Shown here piece by piece: positions 1 to 8,901 of a stretch of DNA of 64,000 bases. The stretch is taken from positions 31,424-95,423 of the forward strand of contig JBATUR010000045.1 of NCBI GenBank assembly GCA_049671305.1, read 5' to 3'. Each line of letters opens with the position of its first letter. Within the stretch, counting starts at the first letter, position 1. Origin of the DNA: CADCTM01 sp049671305. GTDB lineage: Bacteria > Cyanobacteriota > Cyanobacteriia > Cyanobacteriales > Coleofasciculaceae. The translations under genes and the position numbers were made by a program. The notes below the pieces were generated by a model. It had not been told where the DNA came from and made no database searches. It was given only the letters and a program-made list of their open reading frames with translations.

Positions 1-1520
1 ATAATAACAAACGCTATATTTTTACTTTACGAGAGGGCTTAAAATGGTCAGATGGTGTACCTTTAACGGCAGATGATGTCATTTTTACCTATCAAGATAT
101 TGTCTTTAACCCAGCAATTGCCACTGATCAAAAAGATGTCTTAAAAATTGGCAAAAAGGCTGCTTTCCCAAAAATCCGCAAGCTTGATAATCGTCGTATC
201 GAGTTTATTTTACCCGAACCCTTTGCCCCATTTTTACGCATTACATCGGGCGCACAAGATGGTGTGGTAATTTTGCCAAAACACATCTTATCTGAAGCTG
301 TAAAAACTAAAGATGCCAAAGGTAATTCTCAATTTGCCTCAACTTGGGGAACTGATACTAAACCAGAAAATATTGTTGTGAATGGTGCATATAAAATTGC
401 CAGCTACACACCTAGTCAACGCATAATTTTACAACGTAATCCCTATTATTGGCGTAAAGATTCGCAAGGAAATCCTCAACCTTATATAGAAAAAATTATC
501 TGGCAAGTTGTTGAGTCAACAGAAACAGCCTTACTACAATTTCGCTCTGGAGGATTAGATATTACCGATGGTTGGGGTGCAATGCCTACGGAAAACTTTT
601 CTTTATTAAAAAGAGAAGAAAAGCGGGGAAAGTTTAAAATTTATACAGATGGCACTAGACCTGGTACTAATTTTATCTCCTTTAATCTTAATCAGGGTAA
701 AAGAAATGGAACTCCTTTAATTGATCCGGTTAAATCTCGCTGGTTTAATACCTTAGAATTCCGACAAGCTGTTGCTTATGCAATCGATCGTCAAAGCTTG
801 ATTAATAATATTTTTCGTGGTTTAGGAGAATTACAAAATTCACCAATTTCTGTACAAAGTCCTTATTATCTTTCCCCAAAAGAAGGCTTAAAAGTCTATA
901 CTTATAATCTTGAACGCTCTAAACAATTACTAACAAAAGCCGGATTTACCTATAATACACAAGGGCAATTACTTGATGCTAGTGGTAATCAAGTCCGCTT
1001 TACTCTCCTTACCAATGCTGAAAATAAAACTCGTGTGGCAATTGGCTCACAAATTAAGCAAAACTTAGCACAAATTGGCATTCAAGTTGATTTCAATCCC
1101 TTAGCATTTAATACAGTTGTTGATAAACTTTCTAATACTCTTGATTGGGAATGTTATCTGTTAGGATTTACAGGCGGTGTAGAACCAAATGATGGGGCAA
1201 ATGTTTGGTCACCTGATGGAGGTTTGCACACTTTTAATCAAAAGCCTCAACAAGGACAAGCACCCCTTGAAAATCGAAAAGTTGCTGATTGGGAAACAGA
1301 AATTGGTAGATTATATATTGAAGGAGCAAGAGAAATAAATGAGGCAAAACGTAAGGCAATATATGCCGAAACCCAACGCATTACCCAAGAGTATTTGCCG
1401 ATGATTTATTTAATAAATCCGCTTTCTATGTCTGCCGTACGCGATCGCGTTTCTGGTGTTAATTATAACGCCCTCGGCGGTGTTGTCTGGAATATTCATG
1501 AATTGAAAGTATCTAATTAA
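1..1520 (+). CDS. ABC transporter substrate-binding protein, family 5 (peptide type), 5' end missing
   Basis: Extracellular solute-binding protein of the family that delivers peptides or similar solutes to an ABC importer (SBP_bac_5). The reading frame is open from base 3, so the gene starts left of the window. The first visible internal start codon (GTG at 264) lies inside conserved sequence and is not the true start. Visible family features are the lobe-I segment FTLREGLKWSDGVPLTADDV at the left edge, the hinge segment RQAVAYAIDRQSLINNIF, and a C-terminal region ending in NIHELKV, normal for family 5. The signal peptide would be in the missing part. Partner permease genes are not in view, so the substrate cannot be assigned. 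Confidence 0.9.
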   Translation, partial: NNKRYIFTLREGLKWSDGVPLTADDVIFTYQDIVFNPAIATDQKDVLKIGKKAAFPKIRKLDNRRIEFILPEPFAPFLRITSGAQDGVVILPKHILSEAVKTKDAKGNSQFASTWGTDTKPENIVVNGAYKIASYTPSQRIILQRNPYYWRKDSQGNPQPYIEKIIWQVVESTETALLQFRSGGLDITDGWGAMPTENFSLLKREEKRGKFKIYTDGTRPGTNFISFNLNQGKRNGTPLIDPVKSRWFNTLEFRQAVAYAIDRQSLINNIFRGLGELQNSPISVQSPYYLSPKEGLKVYTYNLERSKQLLTKAGFTYNTQGQLLDASGNQVRFTLLTNAENKTRVAIGSQIKQNLAQIGIQVDFNPLAFNTVVDKLSNTLDWECYLLGFTGGVEPNDGANVWSPDGGLHTFNQKPQQGQAPLENRKVADWETEIGRLYIEGAREINEAKRKAIYAETQRITQEYLPMIYLINPLSMSAVRDRVSGVNYNALGGVVWNIHELKVSN

Positions 1521-1600
1521 TACTATAGGCATTACCTCTACTTATAGTCTTAAAAGTTACTAATTGCCTATAATATTCCTTATCTAGACCTAAAACTATT

Positions 1601-2404
1601 GTGACTCAACCTGAAGCCTTACAATCATTACTGTCCGCCGTTGCCTCCGGTGATCTTAGCCCAGATCATGCACTAGAAAAGCTTAAAAACTTTGCATACG
1701 AATCAATCGATGAATTCGCTAAAATTGACCATCATCGTAGCTGGAGAACAGGCTTTCCTGAAGTAGTATGGGGACTGGGAAAAACCAGTGAGCAAATTGC
1801 TCAGATTATGTTAGCAATGCAAAAACATAATGCCGAAACCTTAGATACCGTTCCCATTATAGCAACCCGCATTGAGCCAGATGTTTTTGCCAAATTGCAA
1901 TCAGAAATTCCCGAACTTCAATATTATCAAACAGCCCGAATTTGTGCAATTATCCCACCCACACAACAAGCAAAACATACAGGCATAATTGGTATAATCT
2001 CAGCCGGAACCTCAGACTTACCAGTAGCAGAAGAAGCGGCAATGACTGCTGAATTATGCGGATTTAAAGTACAGCGCCTTTGGGATGTGGGAGTCGCTGG
2101 CATTCACCGCTTGCTGAGTAACCGCCAAGTAATTGCCCAAGCTAATGTTTTAATTGTCGTTGCTGGGATGGAGGGCGCATTACCCAGCGTGGTTGCGGGT
2201 TTAGCTGATGTGCCAGTGATTGCGGTTCCCACTAGTATCGGTTATGGTGCAAGTTTTGGTGGTTTTGCGCCGCTCTTGACAATGCTCAACTCTTGTGCTG
2301 CAGGTATTGGTGTGGTTAATATTGATAATGGCTTTGGGGCGGCAATTTTGGCTGGTCAGATTCTCAGGACGGCGCAGAAGTTGCAGTTAGACTCCAAGGA
2401 TTAA
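1601..2404 (+). CDS. larB: Nickel-pincer cofactor biosynthesis protein LarB
   Basis: LarB carboxylates and hydrolyses nicotinic acid adenine dinucleotide in synthesis of the nickel-pincer nucleotide cofactor of lactate racemase-type enzymes. The 267-residue length is normal for cyanobacterial LarB. The N-terminal part carries the family segment GFPEVVWGLGKT. The C-terminal half is a PurE/AIR-carboxylase-like fold with GIISAGTSDLPVAEEAA and the glycine-rich end GIGVVNIDNGFGAA. The start is GTG at 1601. It lies 80 bp behind the binding-protein gene and converges with mcrC. larA, larC and larE are not in the window, so local context does not show which enzyme uses the cofactor. Confidence 0.93.
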   Translation: MTQPEALQSLLSAVASGDLSPDHALEKLKNFAYESIDEFAKIDHHRSWRTGFPEVVWGLGKTSEQIAQIMLAMQKHNAETLDTVPIIATRIEPDVFAKLQSEIPELQYYQTARICAIIPPTQQAKHTGIIGIISAGTSDLPVAEEAAMTAELCGFKVQRLWDVGVAGIHRLLSNRQVIAQANVLIVVAGMEGALPSVVAGLADVPVIAVPTSIGYGASFGGFAPLLTMLNSCAAGIGVVNIDNGFGAAILAGQILRTAQKLQLDSKD

Positions 2405-2438
2405 TCAAATTGTCAAGCTCCTTAAAGGATATTGCGGT

Positions 2439-3671
2439 TCAGCCGATACTGTCGGCAATGTGCGTGGCTTTAGTAGACAGCAGATTCTGCAAAAAACTAT
2501 AACCAGCTTGCTCTAAGTCTCCCGATAAAGAAAAAATCAGGCTGCGAATTCGGATGCTGCCAATTCTTATGTCTAAAGGCTCAGATAAAGGCGTTGGGTA
2601 CAAAAGAATTGCCTCCTGACACCCTTTAGCTTCGGCATAGGCGACAACTTGAGCAAGATCACTTGATGCAGGTGTAGTTGAGGTTTTGTACTTCGTATCC
2701 AATACATACCTCGCTGCACCTGTCGCTATATCTAATAGCACCAAGTCGATCTCAAAGTAGAGAGTTTTGCTTTGACCGATATAGATTCTTTCTTGAGACT
2801 TGAGATCTAACCCAAATGATAGTAGGATTTCGCGGTGTGCCACAAGCCATTCTGCCACAAAACGCTCGTATAGTCGCGCCATATCCACCAGGAATGGTAA
2901 CATTGTGCGATCGCCTATTTCGTGACTGGCTCCACTCTGCTCTAAAAAAAATCGACAAAGCGCGTGTAGAGGTCGATAATCTTCGTTGAGGCGGTTATAT
3001 TGTCGCCCTACACAGGATTGAGGACTGTAAGGCTGTAGTGTCACTAATCCCTGTAGCAGGTGGAAAGCACGGCGTACTGTCGGCATGACTCGTTCTGTAC
3101 AGCCGTTATGGGCAATGCACCAGAGAGTCCAGGCGAGGATCTGATTTTCTTCTACGTCGGCAGTATGTTCCTCATAATGACACTGGACTTTCAGATCCCA
3201 AGGTTTAGCGATCGCCTGTTCTATGTCAATCCGCCCTCGGATATATGGCAAGCGCTCAGTTTTTGGTAAGTAAGCACAATACAATCCCTGGCAACTTCGG
3301 TCGAAAATTCGGCGGGTTAAAATTTCAGCCAATCTTTCATAAAAATCCTCAAAAGTTTGGCAATCAACTAGTCCCTCCAAAAACCGAAAACTCTTAAGCT
3401 CGTATGCATACTCCAGCATCCCTAAAAGATTATCTATCTGTACTTTAGGACGTAATATAACCTGAAAATCAGCAGTTAAGGGAATCTGTCCTACCCATCC
3501 TTGTGCCGTCAGTCGCCATTGCTGATTCGTCTTGGGAGAGGGGAAATCTACAGCTACTTGAGGGCTATAACTACGCCATAAAGCCTTACCCAAAGTTTCG
3601 GGGATGACTTGCTGCGCTAATAGCACTGGACGATATTCTGTTAGCTCTATTCTCCGTGGGGAATTACTCAT
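2439..3671 (-). CDS. mcrC: McrC-like subunit of 5-methylcytosine-type restriction system
   Basis: McrC supplies the nuclease of the McrBC modification-dependent restriction complex. The protein has an N-terminal beta-rich region (about 1-110), a helical middle, and a C-terminal PD-(D/E)XK-like region in which LYFEIDLVLLD and YVLDTKYK give the acidic and D-x-K residues. The ATG at 3671 overlaps the mcrB stop in an ATGA junction, which supports this start over a TTG two codons upstream and shows translational coupling. Length (about 410 residues) is in the usual McrC range. It is the last gene of a minus-strand run of defence-like genes. Confidence 0.9.
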   Translation of the reverse strand: MSNSPRRIELTEYRPVLLAQQVIPETLGKALWRSYSPQVAVDFPSPKTNQQWRLTAQGWVGQIPLTADFQVILRPKVQIDNLLGMLEYAYELKSFRFLEGLVDCQTFEDFYERLAEILTRRIFDRSCQGLYCAYLPKTERLPYIRGRIDIEQAIAKPWDLKVQCHYEEHTADVEENQILAWTLWCIAHNGCTERVMPTVRRAFHLLQGLVTLQPYSPQSCVGRQYNRLNEDYRPLHALCRFFLEQSGASHEIGDRTMLPFLVDMARLYERFVAEWLVAHREILLSFGLDLKSQERIYIGQSKTLYFEIDLVLLDIATGAARYVLDTKYKTSTTPASSDLAQVVAYAEAKGCQEAILLYPTPLSEPLDIRIGSIRIRSLIFSLSGDLEQAGYSFLQNLLSTKATHIADSIG

Positions 3672-5236
3672 GAGCAAACCTGTGGCTTTACTTTGTCCCA
3701 GCGAAATTGGTTAACTTTACTCGGTTGGTTAAAGAAATACTCTTCTAAATAAGGTTCTATTTCTAGTCTCCAAATACTTTCTATCTGTTCCTTTAGCTGA
3801 GGTCTTAAAAAAAAACTGATTCCTACTTCATAATGAGGATTGCCGATTTCTTGGTTTAGTTGCTCTAAGATCTGAATCAGCTTATCCACGGGAAAGCCAG
3901 TTGAACTATGATAGTGACGTAGAATTTTGTAGTTGGGGTAAATAGGGATGAAGGCAAAGCGGCGGCGTAGGGCATGATCTACTAAAGCAATTGAGCGATC
4001 GGCAGTGTTCATTGTGCCGATAATCCGCACATTAGCTGGAATACCAAAGACTTTGCCCGCAGCGAGGGGAATTTTGGCGTCGCGGTACTCTAATAGGTAC
4101 ATTAATTCCCCAAAGACACGGGCGATGTTGGCGCGGTTGATTTCATCAATTATTAGTATGCAGATATGCTGACGAGTGCCTGCTTGTCGGCAAAATTCGA
4201 CAAACCGCCCATCAACTAGGGAATAGTTTAGTTCTCCATTGATTAGTTGTGGACGGATGCCTTGCACGAAGTCCTCATAAGCATATACAGGATGAAACTG
4301 CACAAGTTCCCAAAAACCGTCACCACCGCCTATTAAATGCTGGGCGAGCTTTTTGGCGATGTAGGTTTTACCAGTACCGGGTGGTCCGTAGAAGATGGCT
4401 TGCTTGGTGCGTGCGATCGCCTGAAGCCAAAATTCCCAGGTTTCTACCTCAATCCCTGTCTCATTTGCCGATTGGGCTAAGGTATATTCTGGTTGCAGTT
4501 CAATCTCTTTTTGATCATCGGCAGCAATAACTATCGCTTTCGGCTGAAGTTCTTGTGTAGCCAAGTTGTACTTTTTCACAACAACCAACCAGTGACAAAA
4601 CATATCGAATAAATCATTGTCTCTGAGAGCTGGTACGCCCGGTTTGTGTAAGTCTTGAGCTAATTTTTTTAAGAGTTTATGTCCGGTAATATTGATTGTT
4701 GGATAGTTGGTTAACTTCTCACTATAAGACGTATTGGCAAAGTAGTTGATCGCCTGTGTAGATTTGTTATTAATTAACAGAAACTGATCGGGACGCAAGG
4801 CATTAAGGATGGGCGTGAGCATTCCCATCTGAAATACTTTGCAGTATGGCAATTCTAAAAATTCAGAGCAAGCGGCGACTAACTGTTGAGGATCGTCATT
4901 ACATTGACAAACGAAATGGAAAACTGCCTTGGCAATAAGTAAACAATCTTCTGGTTTCGTCCAAACTTTCTGTTCAAACTTAGTGCAGCCAGAATGGTGT
5001 ATCCAAGCTCCATTATGTCGATTGTTTGCAGAATCTGGATGAGGTAATAATTGTAATAAAACTGCCTCTGTTATATCTTCTTTCGCCTCGGTAGTTCTCT
5101 TAATTGCTTCAAAGTTACGATGTGCTTGCTGACGTTGCTCATCATAAGCTGCTGTATGACGTAATCCAGCAGAGGTATATAGATATGAGTTGACAAATTC
5201 TTGAAATAGCCTCACAAATTCTGCTCTTTTTTTCAC
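3668..5236 (-). CDS. mcrB: McrB-like AAA+ GTPase of McrBC restriction system
   Basis: AAA+ motor of an McrBC-type system; family members hydrolyse GTP and translocate DNA with McrC. Walker A is GPPGTGKT (residues 284-291), Walker B is LIIDEIN (361-367), and the McrB-specific sensor MNTADR is at 409-414. The N-terminal 270 residues are not a recognisable DUF3578 methyl-DNA reader; they include the segment LRPDQFLLINNKS (147-159) found in many McrB-like proteins. The start is a GTG. The gene ends in a 4-bp overlap with mcrC and sits 27 bp downstream of an ASCH-domain gene. What the system recognises cannot be read from the sequence. Confidence 0.9.
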   Translation of the reverse strand: MKKRAEFVRLFQEFVNSYLYTSAGLRHTAAYDEQRQQAHRNFEAIKRTTEAKEDITEAVLLQLLPHPDSANNRHNGAWIHHSGCTKFEQKVWTKPEDCLLIAKAVFHFVCQCNDDPQQLVAACSEFLELPYCKVFQMGMLTPILNALRPDQFLLINNKSTQAINYFANTSYSEKLTNYPTINITGHKLLKKLAQDLHKPGVPALRDNDLFDMFCHWLVVVKKYNLATQELQPKAIVIAADDQKEIELQPEYTLAQSANETGIEVETWEFWLQAIARTKQAIFYGPPGTGKTYIAKKLAQHLIGGGDGFWELVQFHPVYAYEDFVQGIRPQLINGELNYSLVDGRFVEFCRQAGTRQHICILIIDEINRANIARVFGELMYLLEYRDAKIPLAAGKVFGIPANVRIIGTMNTADRSIALVDHALRRRFAFIPIYPNYKILRHYHSSTGFPVDKLIQILEQLNQEIGNPHYEVGISFFLRPQLKEQIESIWRLEIEPYLEEYFFNQPSKVNQFRWDKVKPQVCS

Positions 5237-5263
5237 AGAAAGCTTACCTCAGCCCAGAATGTT

Positions 5264-5749
5264 TTAATGTTCCAGTAAAGCTAATTGATATCTTGTTTCT
5301 TCAGTCAAGTTTGATATTCTACATTTTGCTAATGATTCAAGAACACAAACTTCTTGAGGTTTTAAGTAATGATAGCTTTGGGGTGGTCTAAATTCAGACC
5401 ATTGTTCTTTAATGGTTTCTAAATCAATTGGTTTATTAAAAGGAAAACTCTTCTTTAATAAAATTCCATAACCGAGTGTTGCACCTTCGTAATAACTATC
5501 GAAAGTTTTACGATTTATACCTGCTTTATTTTCAACTTTATGCCAAAGTTTACTAGGATTTTCTTCAATAATTCTTTCAACTTCAAACCAACCAAACAAA
5601 GCTTTCTCAGGGCATGAAGCATACACTATAACTATATCATCCTCTCTCAAACGGGGGCGAACTCGCCGAAGTTCAACTGTCTTTGAACCATCAAAAATCT
5701 TGTTGGCGTACTCAGGTTTAATCGATATTAAAAGAATATTGCTTGGCAT
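5264..5749 (-). CDS. Stand-alone ASCH-domain (PUA-like) protein
   Basis: A 161-residue protein that is essentially one ASCH domain. The signature is at the N terminus: ISIKPEYANKIFDGSKTVEL followed by RR and a basic stretch, then a beta-rich segment ending in FGWFEVERI. ASCH, EVE and related PUA-like folds bind RNA or modified nucleotides and some have nuclease activity. It lies 27 bp upstream of mcrB and 16 bp downstream of a large protein that itself ends in an ASCH-like domain, so all four genes may form one transcript. Role as a nucleic-acid sensor or effector in an McrBC-type module is inference. Confidence 0.75.
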   Translation of the reverse strand: MPSNILLISIKPEYANKIFDGSKTVELRRVRPRLREDDIVIVYASCPEKALFGWFEVERIIEENPSKLWHKVENKAGINRKTFDSYYEGATLGYGILLKKSFPFNKPIDLETIKEQWSEFRPPQSYHYLKPQEVCVLESLAKCRISNLTEETRYQLALLEH

Positions 5750-5765
5750 AAGTGTAATGCCTACT

Positions 5766-7904
5766 TTAAGTTTGAACTCCTAAAGCATAAACTTTAGAAA
5801 AGTTTTCTTTAGAGATGTACAAAGTTGTTGGTATTGTCGTTTTATTTTCCAAGATTTCTTGAATTTGAGGTAATGTTACAGGTTTTTTAAACAGCTCAGT
5901 ATCACTAAACTTAATCGCCATAATAACATTATTTGGGTCTTGATCAGCGGCATCAAATATATTTTTTCGTTCAAATATACCTAAATCTCGAAAGCGTCGA
6001 TACAGCTCTTCTGGTTTGCCAATAACAACCTCGTCAAGTCTGGAGCAAGCTCGAATAGCACTAATTCCCCTGTATCCATAACCCTTTTTTTCGTTATCTT
6101 GACTCACGTACCAGAGAATTCTACCGCATCTACCTGATTTTAATTGTTTTAAACTCTTTTTCGATGTGTAATATACAGCTTCCCTGTTGAGGGCAAGACC
6201 TATTTTTGTTGCACCGAATAGAGTTTGATTTGCTAATTCTTCATCAAATAATTGTTGTGCCCAGAAGGGTTTAATAGGAATGATGAAAGTTGGTATATCT
6301 GCATCAATAATCTTTGCCGGGTAGAGAAAACGCTCAATATCAAACATCGTTTGTGTATCTTTAATTGCATCATTTGTATTTAGGTTATTAGCCAGGTGAT
6401 GACAAAAAGTATATTCTTGCCCAAATTTAATCGCTAAATCTTCAAGATGCTGTGAAAGGTTTAGCGCCGTTTCAGCAACTCCTATATTTGCTCTCAACCA
6501 ACCATTTTTAACCTTGATAAAATTATCTTTTTGCATAACTTTAAGAACTTTTTCTTGTATTTTATTATCAGTAATTCTTGTGAATTGTCTATGTTCACGA
6601 GCCGAAGTTAATGCTGCTTGAAAAATTAGATGATGTGTAATAGTTACCGCTAAATGATTATCTCCAACCCTCAACATCGGTATCTCTAGCTCATGTTTTT
6701 TGTGCCTATCATATACCACTAAGACTAGTGGTTGGTTTTCACCCTCTACAATTACAGAACATTCAAATTTATCTGGTTCAGCAAGAAAACGGTGTATTTG
6801 CTGCTGAAAATCAGCTCTATTTTCTCCTTGATTAAAAGACTGAAAGTAGCTGTCTGGGATGGCTTTTTGCCCTATCTGAAGACGTTTTTGCTCTAACTGA
6901 GTACCCGCTAAACGTACAGGTTGATATTCAGGTTTTTGAAGAAGCTCATCTAATCGAGTAATTAGCTCAACCGGATGAAGAATTGATAATTTGAAGTACT
7001 CATAAATATCTTCAGCAATATCTAATAAAATACTATTAAAAGTCGTATATATATAAATATTAGCTGCTAAGGTTCTAGCTAGATTGCGGATTTCATATTC
7101 GTCAATTAACGTATTTTTTTCTTGTAGAAATTTCCTTAAATGTTGTTCATTCGTATCTAACTGCTGATGACAAGACAATACAGTAAAATTGTCGGCAAAT
7201 AGACGCATTTCTTTTCTTGCTTTTTCAGTATTTATCTTATCAATTTTATTGAATATTTCACCAGTTATGCACAGTTCTAAATAGGGCTGTAACCAGTCAG
7301 CAATTAGTAAATGTGCTTCTTCAACTTCCAGTTTACTGTTTATATTTGAGTATAAATGAAAGAAGATTTCCGTATCTACAACTACAAATAGTTTAGATTC
7401 ACGTTGTTGATTGGTAAGAGTAGATAATAAATTAGGATGACCGTAATCGAGCCACCAATAAGTAAGTCTTTTTCCTGGTGTTTTTGCTGGTTTGTCATCT
7501 TTAGCAACAAAACCTAAGCTAGACCAAAAATGCTCTAATTTATAATCTCGACGACAGTTTAGACCAATGCCATTATACTCTTGGGTTATTTCCTTGAGGT
7601 GATTAAATAAGAGCTTTGCTACTCCTTTTTTGCGCTCTGAAGGATCAACACATAAATGAATAATAGCGATGCGGTTATACTCAGATGAGGGTCTATACAG
7701 TAAATAGCCAACACATTTTGATTGAGGTTCAATAGCTACAATTATTTGGCGAAGTACGGCGTGTCTAAGAAAAGCACCTTCTGGAAAAAAGCCAAGAGTT
7801 TTTTTGTGAGCATCACCTAACTTTATAACTGTTTGTAGGTGAGGAGATTTGTCATCAATTATTTCAATCTTCAACTGTGTCTCTTTAGTCATTTTTTTTT
7901 TCAT
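5766..7904 (-). CDS. GNAT-PIN-ASCH multidomain protein, putative defence effector
   Basis: A 712-residue fusion of three recognisable parts. Residues about 8-155 form a GNAT acetyltransferase with acetyl-CoA loop RKKGVA (91-96). Residues about 172-325 look like a PIN nuclease domain: VVVDTEIF with D177, ITGEIFNKI with E216, LIDEYEI with D268, and the typical PIN ending after it. The usual last acidic motif (TRD/TND) is TTFN here (287-290), so one catalytic acid may be missing. Residues about 538-690 resemble ASCH: IPIKPFWAQQLFD near 543 and a conserved end. The middle (330-535) is unassigned. It is the first of four tightly packed minus-strand genes ending in mcrBC. GNAT, PIN and ASCH parts suggest RNA or translation as target; that is inference. 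Confidence 0.7.
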   Translation of the reverse strand: MKKKMTKETQLKIEIIDDKSPHLQTVIKLGDAHKKTLGFFPEGAFLRHAVLRQIIVAIEPQSKCVGYLLYRPSSEYNRIAIIHLCVDPSERKKGVAKLLFNHLKEITQEYNGIGLNCRRDYKLEHFWSSLGFVAKDDKPAKTPGKRLTYWWLDYGHPNLLSTLTNQQRESKLFVVVDTEIFFHLYSNINSKLEVEEAHLLIADWLQPYLELCITGEIFNKIDKINTEKARKEMRLFADNFTVLSCHQQLDTNEQHLRKFLQEKNTLIDEYEIRNLARTLAANIYIYTTFNSILLDIAEDIYEYFKLSILHPVELITRLDELLQKPEYQPVRLAGTQLEQKRLQIGQKAIPDSYFQSFNQGENRADFQQQIHRFLAEPDKFECSVIVEGENQPLVLVVYDRHKKHELEIPMLRVGDNHLAVTITHHLIFQAALTSAREHRQFTRITDNKIQEKVLKVMQKDNFIKVKNGWLRANIGVAETALNLSQHLEDLAIKFGQEYTFCHHLANNLNTNDAIKDTQTMFDIERFLYPAKIIDADIPTFIIPIKPFWAQQLFDEELANQTLFGATKIGLALNREAVYYTSKKSLKQLKSGRCGRILWYVSQDNEKKGYGYRGISAIRACSRLDEVVIGKPEELYRRFRDLGIFERKNIFDAADQDPNNVIMAIKFSDTELFKKPVTLPQIQEILENKTTIPTTLYISKENFSKVYALGVQT

Positions 7905-7977
7905 AGATTAGATAGCTGGTTCGTTGGTTTTGAATAACGACTTGTCTCTGGTTTAAGTTAAACCACTCAATTGATAC

Positions 7978-8151
7978 TTACCATATATCAACCAGCGTCA
8001 TCCTAATATCATGTTCCACTTCTTCAGTACTTTGAATCTGTAAGAGCATTGCTGTCACTTTTCGTCCATTTTTAAAAATCATATTTGATTCATTCTTGCT
8101 AACTAGCATTTGCAGTAAATCGCCCCCATTACTTATAATTTTCTCTTTCAA
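7978..8151 (-). CDS. Possible small protein or gene remnant
   Basis: A reading frame open from 8169 down to a TAA at 7978 encodes protein-like sequence ending in TEEVEHDIRMTLVDIW. It lies directly behind the 8165-8680 gene, in the next frame. No ATG serves the full length: candidates are TTG at 8151 (57 residues) and ATG at 8109 (43 residues, GGGGG 13 bases upstream). Either it is a translationally coupled small protein or the residue of a longer gene that lost its start. Family not recognised. Confidence 0.3.
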   Translation of the reverse strand: MKEKIISNGGDLLQMLVSKNESNMIFKNGRKVTAMLLQIQSTEEVEHDIRMTLVDIW

Positions 8152-8164
8152 ATAATGCCATTTT

Positions 8165-8680
8165 TTAATCCCACCAGTAGCAAATTACAACGGCATCACA
8201 ATTACGTTGCATATTATCAGCAAGCCCTTCTAACAATCTAGGTCTTAAACCACGCTTAAGCCGCCAAGTATAACTATAATCCTCATTCGTGCTATCACTC
8301 ACATCTACTGAATCAGCACGCCATTTTTTGCCCAAGTCCATAAGTTGAAAAACCGTTGTATCTTTGTTTTCAGCAAGGATGTATAACGTATCCGCAGGAT
8401 AGGGAATGAACCGAATCATACTAGTTTCAGGCATAGGACGATAGTTTGCCATCGCTAGAAGCGTATCGATTACACCGCTAAAACTTAAACCATTTTCATC
8501 GGGTGCAAATATCGGTTTTGTGAATAGAAAGCTAGCCCATAAAGCAGAATGATTAGCAAGATCAGTAATCACTTCTTCGCCATCAAACTCATTAAATTGA
8601 CGCTGCCAAACTAGTGCCGCAAAAAGTTCTTGAGGAGAATAAGATTGAGCAATTGATTGAATTTTAGCTAAGTCAAGCAT
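8165..8680 (-). CDS. Hypothetical protein
   Basis: A 171-residue protein of no recognised family. The ATG at 8680 has a good ribosome site (GAGG, 8 bases upstream). The sequence is acidic, has no signal peptide or membrane segment, and ends in VICYWWD. Aromatic residues are frequent in the second half. It stands between the GNAT-PIN-ASCH gene and the divergent NACHT gene inside the defence-like island, and may be cotranscribed with the small frame behind it. No function can be assigned. Confidence 0.65.
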   Translation of the reverse strand: MLDLAKIQSIAQSYSPQELFAALVWQRQFNEFDGEEVITDLANHSALWASFLFTKPIFAPDENGLSFSGVIDTLLAMANYRPMPETSMIRFIPYPADTLYILAENKDTTVFQLMDLGKKWRADSVDVSDSTNEDYSYTWRLKRGLRPRLLEGLADNMQRNCDAVVICYWWD

Positions 8681-8901
8681 CGTTTATTCCTCACTTGTTG
8701 GCAGCTAGCTATTGTGATTATCCAGAGATGAGCAACAGCGATCTGCTTACTGTAGTGCGATCGCTTGAGCAGGAGAGCTGCTGCTCTTCAGATCGCAAAA
8801 TACTGCTCTTAATCCCAATAATTATTTCATCTAGGCATGATGCCGCATAACCTGCCTATGATAGAGAAGACTCGCTTAAGATGATATAACTCCACTCTCG
8901 C

